A DNA stretch of 64,000 nt from assembly GCA_022376925.1 (NCBI GenBank), contig JAIOJX010000027.1:22235971-22299970 (forward strand), in the 5' to 3' direction. Shown piece after piece: positions 9,301-20,100 of the stretch. Every line of letters begins with the position of its first letter. Within the stretch, counting starts at the first letter, position 1. Origin of the DNA: Tragulus kanchil (taxonomy: Eukaryota; Chordata; Mammalia; Artiodactyla; Tragulidae). The notes under the pieces were generated by a model that ran no database searches, was not told the DNA's origin, and saw nothing but the letters and a program-made list of their open reading frames with translations. The translations under genes and the position numbers were made by a program.

Positions 9301-11215
9301 GGTGGGGAGCGCAGAAAGAAGTCAGGCAAGAGTTGGGCAGACACATCCAACTCAACGGCCCTCTGGCTCCTGGGTTAAGACTCTGTTACACCATTTTCTC
9401 AGAAAAGAAATCTACTGAATGAGGAGACCCTGAGTTCTCTCTAACTATTTACCATTTAAATCCGCCATCACAAGACAGACTCATACAGTGGGCACTCCTT
9501 TCCTGGATTCTCTCACATAATTATCTCAGGATTCGCCCATGCTTCTGCATTTATTAACAGTCTATCCCTTTTTAGCGATCCTTTAAATTCACTCCACCTT
9601 AACCTGACAAGAAAGGGAACTCCCAGGAATTGAGAGAATTCAGAACAACGAAGAGCCTCCGCCACTCACATCTTCTTTTTCCTCGGCGTCCACCTGGGCA
9701 GTGTATTTGTCCTCTGGTATAGGGACCTTCAGCGCATTAAACTACAAACACAGGGACAGTGAGTTGTTGTTAATATAATGAGGAACGCCCGCCCACCCAA
9801 AGGGCCCAAAGCTGTTAATCGTAATAGATAATATAAAAGCACATTCTAGGGCTTCCCTGGTGGTCCACTGGGTGAAGAGTCCACCTTGCAGTGCAAGGGG
9901 CACTGGTTCGATCCCCTGGGAAGATCCCACGTGCCGAGGAACGACTGGGCCAGTCTATCCAATTGGAGCCAGCGCTCTGGAGCACATGCGCCCAGAGCCG
10001 GTGCTCTGTGGCGAGAGAAGCCACTGTGATGGGAGGCCCACACATGCCAAAGAATAAAAAAGATGGATGAAAAATAAATGATGACTTAGAAGCAAAAAAA
10101 AAAGAGAAAAGCATATTCTCCATGCCAGAAGGCACCAGCAGGCATCTAGGGCATTCTGCTGAAAAGATTGGCAATGGGAGCTCAAGAGTTTCTCTCGTCA
10201 CTAGCTGGAGACCTTGGACATTACAATAAGCTTCAGTTTCTTCACTTGATCGAGTTGGACTTGATGACCTCAAAGAACCCCATAGTTCTAAAGGAATTCT
10301 GATTTCTCTTATTTTTTAAAAAAATTGTATTCTTTGGCTATGCCACACAGCATGTAGGATCTTAGTTCCCTGACCAGGGATGGTACCTGGGTCCCCTGCA
10401 GGTGGGGAGCGCAGAAAGAAGTCAGGCAAGAGTTGGGCAGACACATCCAACTCAACGGCCCTCTGGCTCCTGGGTTAAGACTCTGTTACACCATTTTCTC
10501 AGAAAAGAAATCTACTGAATGAGGAGACCCTGAGTTCTCTCTAACTATTTACCATTTAAATCCGCCATCACAAGACCTCTGGCCACACCCCCCTGCCCCT
10601 GAGCCTCCCTTGGGATCCGGGTGCCAGCACCACCCTCTCTCCTCGTGGCCTCTGCCTGTGTAACTGCCGACCGGCAGCTCCACTCACAGCCGTGTCACAG
10701 GTCCTGGGCTTTAGTGAAGCCTCACCTTCTTCTCAAAGTCATCCACCAAGCCAGCCTTTGCCACGTTGGCCTTGTAGTAAGCCCAGTCGATGGCAGGTGG
10801 CTTCTCAGGCAGAGCAGCCAATCTGCCCACAGAGAAAAGCAGAAGTCAGGACTGTTTCGCGAGCAAGAGGAAATTCACACAGCAATTTCCCTGTTCCTTA
10901 TTCCTATTGCCTGGAGGTATCATCAGACAACTTTCCTAGGGGGGAGATCATAGGACTCCAAAAAAAAAATCACTTGCATTTAAAAAATGCATGAATTTCA
11001 GTATATTTTCTGCCATAAGAACATCAGAATTCATCCATTTTGTTTCCACATTAAGGGACAAGTGCAGAGGCTGCCTCTGAGCAAGGCACTGACCTGGAGG
11101 TGAGGGTCTCATTCCAGGACTTCAAGGAGTTAGCCACAGCCTTCTGGTTCCGGGGGATGATCTCTCCAAAAGCCACCCAGTCAATGGCTTTCAGCGCAAG
11201 TTTCCGTCCAGCCAT
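6308..11215 (-). CDS. ATP5PD: ATP5PD (ATP5H), ATP synthase peripheral-stalk subunit d
   Basis: Subunit d is part of the peripheral stalk that holds the F1 catalytic head still against the rotor of mitochondrial ATP synthase, on the matrix side of the inner membrane. Coding exons on the minus strand are 11215-11094 (ATG at 11215, start [13 protein letters not shown]), 10822-10726, 8635-8564, 6648-6586 and 6439-6308 (stop TAA at 6310-6308). All have GT-AG borders. They sum to 486 bases, 161 codons plus stop, the normal family length. The order of recognisable blocks is [20 protein letters not shown], the [21 protein letters not shown] stretch, and the conserved C-terminus [20 protein letters not shown] then [12 protein letters not shown]. 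The acceptor before the ATG exon leaves 9 bases of 5' UTR (11216-11224). Non-coding exon 1 is at about 13846-13905. The three 3'-most exons are each repeated inside probable assembly duplications 3 and 4. Those repeats should not be spliced into the model. Confidence 0.96.
7401..7518 (-). pseudogene. Truncated duplicate of ATP5PD last coding exon
   Basis: Repeats 6439-6316 but lacks the terminal codons and stop. A short deletion in the KKYPYW coding stretch would shift the frame. It lies at the damaged 5' tip of copy B of duplication 3. It is a probable assembly product, not a processed or exon-duplicated pseudogene, since intron flanks are kept. Confidence 0.8.
7665..7727 (-). pseudogene. 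Duplicate of ATP5PD penultimate coding exon
   Basis: Exact 63-base repeat of exon 6648-6586 ([20 protein letters not shown] then E) with both splice sites intact, shifted by 1,079. Using both copies would insert 21 residues in frame, which subunit d does not have. Read as an assembly duplicate. Confidence 0.8.
8741..8998 (+). mobile_element. CHR-type SINE, full length
   Basis: Starts 'agggcttccctggtggtcca', contains the pol III B-box-like GTTCGATCC, and ends in an A-rich AATAAA tail. It lies in an ATP5PD intron, antisense to the gene. Copy at about 9847-10104. Confidence 0.85.
9208..9322 (-). mobile_element. CHR-type SINE fragment
   Basis: Antisense CHR: poly(T), 'ggctatgccacacagcatgt', 'gttccctgaccagggatgg'. 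Copy at about 10314-10428. Confidence 0.8.
9670..9741 (-). pseudogene. Duplicate of ATP5PD third coding exon
   Basis: Exact repeat of exon 8635-8564 (24 codons, [20 protein letters not shown] then EKED) with intact splice sites, shifted by 1,106. It would add 24 residues in frame if used. Read as an assembly duplicate within duplication 4. Confidence 0.8.
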
Positions 11216-11362
11216 CTTGAGACCCTGGAAAATAAAACAGGTCAGATCAAAACAGGGCTCCTGGGTATCTTAGAAATACTCAAGTCTTTAAGAAATAAAT
11301 CAGCATCATATGAGTGGGTATATGTGTCAACTAAAGGAATTAAGATTACAACATTAGAAGAG

Positions 11363-13618
11363 GAAGACGGTTTAGTTTGTCAAATTTAAAGCGTGAAACC
11401 TGGCATATAAATATATTCTCTCCCCCTAGATGGTCCACCCTCTCTTCCCCATTCTAACTTATCCTTAGAAGTCCAGTTCTCTAGTGTTTGCACTCTGCGT
11501 ACCTTTGGAAACATGGCTGAAGCAATACTCACATTACACAAACGTTAATCATTTAAATACATTTCCACTCAGCTTATGTTTTATTCACTGATTCCCCAGT
11601 GCACAGAACCTGACACATACCCACATTTCAACAAGCCTTAAACAGACTCTCCACCAAAATTTCCTCATCCGAAAAATGGGGATAATAGCCCTGTTTACCT
11701 AAGAAGGCTGTTAAAAAAATATATATCAAATGTAACTATGCACATCAATTTGCACTACAATCTTACACAAACTTAAGGGATTCTCTACTTAGGCTGGCAA
11801 TACATCTCCACCTTCCTATTCATGCCTGGTGATCCACTGCAGTGTTACACATATATGAGTATACTAGCTATACCCTTTAAAAAAAAAAAGTATTCAATAC
11901 ACACATAAATGTGAGAGAAGATGGAAAGTGATTATAACCATTAAAAAATATATATAGGAAGACAATCAATTAAGATCAATGTCAAACATTAAGAGAAGAC
12001 ACTGAAATGCCAAAGACGCTTATAAGCTATGGCGTGGGTCACAAGGGAGATGAAAATTTTCCCCAGGACCTTTAAAAAAAAAAAAAAAAAGACACCTGTC
12101 CAACACCCTGCCGCTTCCTTCCACTCTCAAGATAACTTGTTACCCGGAGTGGAGGTGAGAGGCAGGTGACCTTTAAATACACCAGATAAAAAAGTACCCT
12201 TTAAAAGAAAAAAAAGTGCCCTTACAGAGACTTTTACCAAGCACAAGAGCTTCGTAAACGGGTTGTTGTCTTTTATTTACTGCTGAATCCTCAGCGCCTA
12301 GAACACACCCTTGCACAACAGCAGGCGCTCGGTGAGTATTTGTTGAATCGGTAAATGAACCCTGCACTACAGAGGCTCTGAAAGCTCCGCTCGAACTCTG
12401 GAACCGTCAGGAGAAAGGAAGAGCACAGCCCTGCAGCCTGCTGCGAGTCACTAGCAGGCTAACAACGCTTTCCCAGCCTCCAAGCCGGACTACTGAAGAC
12501 GGTTTAGTTTGTCAAATTTAAAGCGTGAAACCTATTAAATATATTCTCCCTAGATGGTCCACCCTCTCTTCCCATTCTAACTTATCCTTAGAAGTCCAGT
12601 TCTCTAGTGTTTGCACTCTGCGTACCTTTGGAAACATGGCTGAAGCAATACTCACATTACACAAACGTTAATCATTTAAATACATTTCCACTCAGCTTAT
12701 GTTTTATTCACTGATTCCCCAGTGCACAGAACCTGACACATACCCACATTTCAACAAGCCTTAAACAGACTCTCCACCAAAATTTCCTCATCCGAAAAAT
12801 GGGGATAATAGCCCTGTTTACCTAAGAAGGCTGTTAAAAAAATATATATCAAATGTAACTATGCACATCAATTTGCACTACAATCTTACACAAACTTAAG
12901 GGATTCTCTACTTAGGCTGGCAATACATCTCCACCTTCCTATTCATGCCTGGTGATCCACTGCAGTGTTACACATATATGAGTATACTAGCTATACCCTT
13001 TAAAAAAAAAAAGTATTCAATACACACATAAATGTGAGAGAAGATGGAAAGTGATTATAACCATTAAAAAATATATATAGGAAGACAATCAATTAAGATC
13101 AATGTCAAACATTAAGAGAAGACACTGAAATGCCAAAGACGCTTATAAGCTATGGCGTGGGTCACAAGGGAGATGAAAATTTTCCCCAGGACCTTTAAAA
13201 AAAAAAAAAAAAAAGACACCTGTCCAACACCCTGCCGCTTCCTTCCACTCTCAAGATAACTTGTTACCCGGAGTGGAGGTGAGAGGCAGGTGACCTTTAA
13301 ATACACCAGATAAAAAAGTACCCTTTAAAAGAAAAAAAAGTGCCCTTACAGAGACTTTTACCAAGCACAAGAGCTTCGTAAACGGGTTGTTGTCTTTTAT
13401 TTACTGCTGAATCCTCAGCGCCTAGAACACACCCTTGCACAACAGCAGGCGCTCGGTGAGTATTTGTTGAATCGGTAAATGAACCCTGCACTACAGAGGC
13501 TCTGAAAGCTCCGCTCGAACTCTGGAACCTTCAGGAGAAAGGAAGAGCACAGCCCTGCAGCCTGCTGCGAGTCACTAGCAGGCTAACAACGCTTTCCCAG
13601 CCTCCAAGCCGGACTACT
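11363..13618 (+). repeat. Head-to-tail duplication 5 (offset 1,124-1,132)
   Basis: Copy A is 11363-12494 and copy B 12495-13618, within ATP5PD intron 1. The 5' tip of copy B has lost bases (AAACCTATTAAATATATT versus AAACCTGGCATATAAATATA, then CTCCC for CTCTCCCCC). One isolated substitution lies near the other end (GGAACCGTC versus GGAACCTTC, 12402/13529). Contains no exon. Confidence 0.88.
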
Positions 13619-13845
13619 GAAGTCGGCCAGGCTGGAGCCGGGCTGAACGAGACAAGGTTAGTAGGGAAGGCCCTCAAAGTAGAGGCGGTAGGGATCACAG
13701 AGGCTCCTGCAGCCTCGCGCTCGGCGGAGGGGAGAGGAAGAGGACGCGAAAGAGCAGCTAGGTGAAGCAGGGGCGAGACAGGGGTCGAGCAGAGCAAAGC
13801 AGAGGACGCCACTGGGGTCAAGTCCAATCCCCCAAACCCACTCAC

Positions 13846-13905
13846 CTTCACCGACCCGGGCGGCCCACAATCCACAGCAGCAGGGAACGGAAGTGCGTTG
13901 CCGGA
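13846..13905 (-). other. ATP5PD: ATP5PD non-coding exon 1 (5' UTR)
   Basis: The minus strand reads a GC-rich leader ending GGTCGGTGAAG then GTGAGTGGG, a consensus donor at 13845-13841. It would splice to the acceptor before the ATG exon at 11224. The 5' edge is uncertain and set by the ETS sites at 13888-13907. Confidence 0.65.
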
Positions 13906-14163
13906 AACCTTCCCCTCAGCCAACCCCAAGGTCGAGGGGGCGGGCCTTGCTTCGCACCTTAGCCAATAGTAATGAGGCTTTGTTCAGGAAATCCCGCCTC
14001 CGAGGGCGGGCGTAGCGCCTCCACCGCCCGGGTCTCCGGACTCTGGTTGGGGGCGCTGCCGTCTCTCCCCCGGCCCCACCCCCGCCGATGGGCCGGCCCG
14101 GCTCTCCCTGCCGGGAGATGGGCCAGCCCGGCGGCGCACGGGCAGCGGCGGCGGCAGCCCAAG
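13846..14163. promoter_or_regulatory. Bidirectional CpG-island promoter of ATP5PD and KCTD2
   Basis: About 260 bases separate the ATP5PD leader (minus) from the KCTD2 start codon (plus). Two ETS-type cores lie at 13888-13894 (CGGAAGT) and 13901-13907 (CCGGAAA); tandem ETS sites are common in nuclear genes of oxidative phosphorylation. A CCAAT box is at 13963-13967. The KCTD2 start lies in CAAGATGGCGG (14161-14170 region), a YY1-like element. No TATA box is visible. The GC-rich, CpG-rich region continues to about 14,520. Confidence 0.75.
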
Positions 14164-17100
14164 ATGGCGGAGCTGCAGCTGGACCCGGCGATGGCCGGGC
14201 TGGGAGGGGGTGGCGGGAGCGGGGGGCCCCCCAGCCCTCGCCCTGCCGGCCCCACGCCCCGCGGGCACGGCCGCCCGCCCTCCGCCGTCGCGCAGCCGCT
14301 GGAGCCGGGTCCCGGACCGCCGGAGCGGGCAGGGGGCGGTGGCGCGGCCCGCTGGGTCCGGCTGAACGTGGGCGGAACCTACTTCGTGACCACCAGGCAG
14401 ACCCTAGGCCGGGAGCCCAAGTCCTTTCTCTGCCGCCTCTGCTGCCAGGAGGACCCGGAGCTGGACTCGGACAAGGTGCGCCCCGCCCTCGGGCGCGCCC
14501 CCGGCCTTCGGACCCCCTCATTCCTCCTGGGCTGGTCCCCAGACTCCTGCGACACGCTTCTCTCCGGCGGGCACCTCGGGCCGGGACCCCCTCCTCTGCT
14601 CCTCTTTCCCCGCCGGCCCACCCTGGGGGCTGTTCTCCCCCGTCGCCAGGTGCACGCAGGCGTTCTCCCTGACCCCACCCTTCGTTCTCAGCGGCTGCTT
14701 CCCCACACCGTGTCCACCCTCCCCAGGAGAATCCACACCCCTTCTCCGTGATCCTCTCTGCACCGCTCATCCCGGCCCCTCCGGTCCGCATGAGTTTTTG
14801 CCTGGCTCCTCGTCGGACGCTCACCGCCGGTGCCTGACGCGCCCAGAACTGGGTCAGGGCGACTAAGGCATCTATGTAGCTTCCTCAGACTTCCTCTCGG
14901 ACCCCTCTGCCAAGTCGGGTGAAAGCCTGGGTCTGATGGTGGCTTCGACAGTTGCAGGAAGCGCCTGTCACGGTATCACACTTCTTTCCGGTGGTCCTGA
15001 TTGCCGAGCTCCTATCTGGTAGCTGTCACTGTCTACGTCCCGGTTTAAGCTCAGATACATTCCTTGCAAAGAGATAGCCGTTTGCCAATGCCAAATCTAA
15101 GCTGACCAGGGTTAAGACCAGAGAAAATGAAATCCAAAGAGTGCTGTTGGGCAAGAGGAATAACTGCTAACCAGAGTTGAGAGGTGACAAGAAGCTTAAC
15201 CCATGCTCAGTTTGAGCTGTTGGTTTGTTTTTTTTTTTTTAAAGACTTTACACGTTCATGTTTTAGTTCCAACTTAAAAGCATTGACGGCTGCCTGCATC
15301 AGCTGTTACCCCGTGTAGCACTTTAAACACTGGTTCATTTCACTTGTTCATCTCCTGCCTCTTCTGTAATCAATCTTAGACTGAAGGCAGACTGTCCTGC
15401 CGTAACTTAAAGAGTTTCCAAAACCTTCCTTACTAGAAAGGATTGATTTTTATCTACCCTAAATCTTCCCTGTTGCAGTAGAAGCCAGCTGCTTCTCATT
15501 CCCTTCACTGTAAGGATGAGTGGGATTAAAACTGCTCGGAGCCAAGTCCTGGCCGTGCCAGCCTTCCTCTGGGTACAGGTCTGGAGTGTGTGAGTTCCAG
15601 CTGCCTATGAAGACACCCACTGACATGGGCTTTCTGCTTAGGAGCACTGCCAACTAAACCGAGGTTTTCTTAGAATTAGAAATGTGATTCAGGAACAGCA
15701 GAGAAGTCACAGTGTCTGTTGCAAGCAAAAACTCGGGCCGGGACCCCTCCTCTGCTCCTCTTTCCCCGCCGGCCCACCCTGGGGCTGTTCTCCCCGTCGC
15801 CAGGTGCACGCAGGCGTTCTCCTGACCCCACCCTTCGTTCTCAGCGGCTGCTTCCCACACCGTGTCCACCCTCCCCAGGAGAATCCACACCCCTTCTCCG
15901 TGATCCTCTCTGCACCGCTCATCCCGGCCCCTCCGGTCCGCATGAGTTTTTGCCTGGCTCCTCGTCGGACGCTCACCGCCGGTGCCTGACGCGCCCAGAA
16001 CTGGGTCAGGGCGACTAAGGCATCTATGTAGCTTCCTCAGACTTCCTCTCGGACCCCTCTGCCAAGTCGGGTGAAAGCCTGGGTCTGATGGTGGCTTCGA
16101 CAGTTGCAGGAAGCGCCTGTCACGGTATCACACTTCTTTCCGGTGGTCCTGATTGCCGAGCTCCTATCTGGTAGCTGTCACTGTCTACGTCCCGGTTTAA
16201 GCTCAGATACATTCCTTGCAAAGAGATAGCCGTTTGCCAATGCCAAATCTAAGCTGACCAGGGTTAAGACCAGAGAAAATGAAATCCAAAGAGTGCTGTT
16301 GGGCAAGAGGAATAACTGCTAACCAGAGTTGAGAGGTGACAAGAAGCTTAACCCATGCTCAGTTTGAGCTGTTGGTTTGTTTTTTTTTTTTTAAAGACTT
16401 TACACGTTCATGTTTTAGTTCCAACTTAAAAGCATTGACGGCTGCCTGCATCAGCTGTTACCCCGTGTAGCACTTTAAACACTGGTTCATTTCACTTGTT
16501 CATCTCCTGCCTCTTCTGTAATCAATCTTAGACTGAAGGCAGACTGTCCTGCCGTAACTTAAAGAGTTTCCAAAACCTTCCTTACTAGAAAGGATTGATT
16601 TTTATCTACCCTAAATCTTCCCTGTTGCAGTAGAAGCCAGCTGCTTCTCATTCCCTTCACTGTAAGGATGAGTGGGATTAAAACTGCTCGGAGCCAAGTC
16701 CTGGCCGTGCCAGCCTTCCTCTGGGTACAGGTCTGGAGTGTGTGAGTTCCAGCTGCCTATGAAGACACCCACTGACATGGGCTTTCTGCTTAGGAGCACT
16801 GCCAACTAAACCGAGGTTTTCTTAGAATTAGAAATGTGATTCAGGAACAGCAGAGAAGTCACAGTGTCTGTTGCAAGCAAAAATTTACATCATGCAGCTA
16901 TGGCATTTTCTTCTTCCATTTTCTTTTATAACAAATACCCCACCAGAAGAATGTTGGTGATTGTGTCTACACTTGATTTTCGCAAAAGGCCAAGAAACAA
17001 TTGGTCATCCTGTCTGAGTAGGGATGTCAGAAGTTCAAGTTCGTGCCTAGATGCTGAATACAAGGGTACTTCTGTAACACCCGCCTGGAAATGGCCTTGA

Positions 17101-20100
17101 AGTGCTAAGGTCCATCAAGCTGGCCTTCTTGCCAGTAGTTGGAGATAAACATCTAGCCGAACTTGCCCTCTCACTCATGAAATGACAGAGAAGGGAAAAC
17201 CCTGCCCTGACTTGGCCTGAAAGTGCTACAGTGATGCCCTTGTGTTTGCTCGGCAGGACGAGACGGGGGCCTACCTGATTGACAGGGACCCTACCTACTT
17301 TGGTCCAATCCTAAACTACCTCCGCCATGGGAAGCTCATCATCACGAAGGAGTTGGCAGAAGAAGGTAAGGACCATGTTTGTGCTGGGCATTTTCAAAGT
17401 TCAGGTCGAATCTTTAAAGCTGCTTCACAGATTGGAATGCTTTTTTCACAGTTTTTTTTTTTTTCTGTTTTTACCTATGCTGTGTGGCATGTGGGATCTT
17501 TAACCTTTGCCCCCTGCATTGCGAGCATGGCATCTTAACCACTGGACCTCTGGGGAAGTCCTAAGATTTGGATTCTGAGCTTTTCATCAGGCTCACGGGC
17601 ACAGCTAGCAGAGCTTTTCGAAAATGAGAAAGGAGCCTCCGTTACCCGGTCTCGTCTGAGAGGGTCGTGAGGGAGCCCCTTGGTTCTTCTCAACCTCCCT
17701 CAGGAGAAGGAAGAGAATGTAGTTCAACTTAGGAGGTAGCTGTGGGGTTTTCTCTGAACCTGCAAAAGCATCAGAATCCCTTTTTACATTGACTTATTAC
17801 TAGCCGTGACCGTCCACTGCCTGAAGCAACAAATCTGACATTTACGTATTTATCAGTTTTTCAACTTTAGTTTGAACTTGCAGCTGTTAAAATAATAACA
17901 ATAATAATAACAATAATAGCGGCTTGGCCTCATTTCTTTTAAGACTGGTCTCATGCTTCCTTGTAAATTTTTGCATCTGACCTAATTCATTCTCCAGCCT
18001 GCTGTCAGGTGCAGCACGAGTTGACTCATCCCTTTGCTCTGTAGGGCATTTGGGTTGTAAGTGGGTCTAGACATCTTTCAAAAAGGCCATCTTGGTCCCC
18101 CTGAGACATTCAGCTGAAGGTAGAAACTTGGACCTTAAGGCAGGCCCCGACCCGGGAGTGGCAGCCCTGCGTAAGGACGCCGGACGGCCAGGCCTGCTAA
18201 TGGAGGGGCTGAAGGACGTGGCTGTCACGGCCACTCGAAAGAGGAATCGCTCCCTTTTTTTTTTAATGCCCCCTCCTGGGTTTTCTTTATCTTTTTTTTT
18301 TCTTTTGTTAACATTCAAATGCATACAGAGTAATGAGAATAGTCCAAGACACTCCACGTACCTACCAGCCAGCTTCAGCAATCACCAGTTCGTGGGTAGG
18401 TAGCCTTGTTTCTTGAAAAAAAAAAAAATCTTAAGCATCTTTTCTAATATGTTAACAAAGTGATTTTGAAATAGTTTTGAACTTAGAGAAAAGGGCAAGA
18501 GTAGCACAAAGACCTCTCTTTGTCCAGATTCACCAGTTCTGGGTCGTATTTGCATTATCATTTATTCATTCTCTCTCCTCTTCCTCCTTCTCCCTCTCCC
18601 CTTCCACAGTTTTTGTTTCTGAACTACTTGAGACTAGATTACAGACTTGACCCCTTAGTGCCTCAGAACAAGGACATTGTCTCACATAAGCATCGTTATA
18701 GTTAGCAATGTCGGGACACTTAATATCCATAAGCACTTTAACTGTAGCTTGTATTCTAATTTTGTCCATTGTTTCGACAAACGTCTTCATAGCAGGTTTT
18801 TTTTCCCGGTCTTGGATCACACATCCCAAGTATTTGTCCTGTCTCAGGCCTTTGATTTTGTTCAGCATGGGATCTCTTTGTGGGGGGTACGGGCGTGCCA
18901 CACAGCGTGTAGGATCCTAGTCCCCACCAGGTTGAGCCTGCGCCCCCGGCATGAAAGCACAGAGCCCTAACCACTAGACTGAGATGGTAAGCATCCTGGT
19001 CACCTTGGTCCACGTAAATTTATATTTACACACACACAGAGACGTTGGTCATTTTTAGGACAAACTGTGTAGAAATTGCAAGCTGGATAGTTACGCAGTG
19101 AGACTGATTCCAGGAACTGAGTGACATATGGCCAAGGACTGCAGCTGCTGGCCAGGCACAGGAAGAGCCTGGGAGGGTGGCAGGCGGGAAGCCACAGGGG
19201 TGAGGTGAAGTAAACAGAGCAGACCCTTGTGCTTGCCTCACGGGTGCTCGGAAGAAAGTGATGGGTGTGCAGCAAAGAAGCGTTGCCCAGGCTGCAGGGA
19301 GAGCCTCGACTCGCATTGGAAGGATGCAGCTCTTAGCGAAGCGGTGCGCTCCAGCCCCTTGCTGCTGGTTTCTGGGGCGTTCCCACGGCTCTAATCACAG
19401 GTCTCCCTCCTAGGCGTGCTGGAGGAAGCGGAGTTTTACAACATTGCGTCTCTCGTGCGCCTGGTTAAGGAGAGGATACGGGACAACGAGAACAGAACTT
19501 CACAGGTAATGGGTTTTGAACACTTAAGGGAAAATATCCCCTGTGGCCGTTTCCGTCTCTGTGCCCGTGTCTGGGGTGATTGGAAACCGCATGCTGCTGG
19601 AGACCCCGCGTCTCCCTGCAAGCCGGAGGTCCCGTGCAGAACACGGTCCATCTGCCAGGCAGCACAGATACTCTGCCAGACTTGTTCAGTACAAGGAGCA
19701 GAGGAGAAATCACTGGGAGAACGAAGCAGCCCCGTGTCCCCTTTGAAGAACGGGAAGTTGTGGCTGCTCGCCATATGGCAGTGGGAGGAGCTGCCACACT
19801 TGGGGTTCAAAGCCTGTTCCCTCAGGCAGAGCATCTGCCTCCCTGCCCGTCCACGTGGGGGCTGCGCGAGGTCTGGCGCCCGCCTGCTGGCTTCTCTGTG
19901 ACCTGCGGCTGAGTCCCAGCCAGCTGCTGACGGGCGCTTGAAGCCAGACAGGGCATATACTTGGTAAGCGGCTTGTGAATCATGCTTCTGAGAAAGCAAT
20001 GCCAAGCTTCTCTTTGTTTTATGAAATCTGGATTTTCTTAGTAGATGTGGTGACAAAAATCCAGCAGAATTTGCTGCATAGTTTGAGAAGGGAAGGCGGT

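Larger units (their letters stand above)
8365..10577 (+). repeat. Head-to-tail duplication 4 (offset 1,106-1,110)
   Basis: Copy A is 8365-9474 and copy B 9475-10577. They repeat an ATP5PD exon and two SINEs. Copy B has lost ACTC in CTCACTCACATAA near its start, and a GA-rich run is shorter. Its first copy starts inside the second copy of duplication 3, so one 2.1-kb segment (7401-9474) has an overlap at each end. Confidence 0.9.

Noticed and set aside
13972..14163. In-frame upstream ATG that would extend KCTD2 by 64 residues
   Set aside because: It is 5 bases from the CCAAT box, so probably upstream of the transcription start, in a weaker context. The [10 protein letters not shown] start matches the known protein.
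13916..14824. 302-residue minus-strand open frame opposite KCTD2 exon 1
   Set aside because: Composition effect of the CpG island and antisense shadow of the KCTD2 coding exon.
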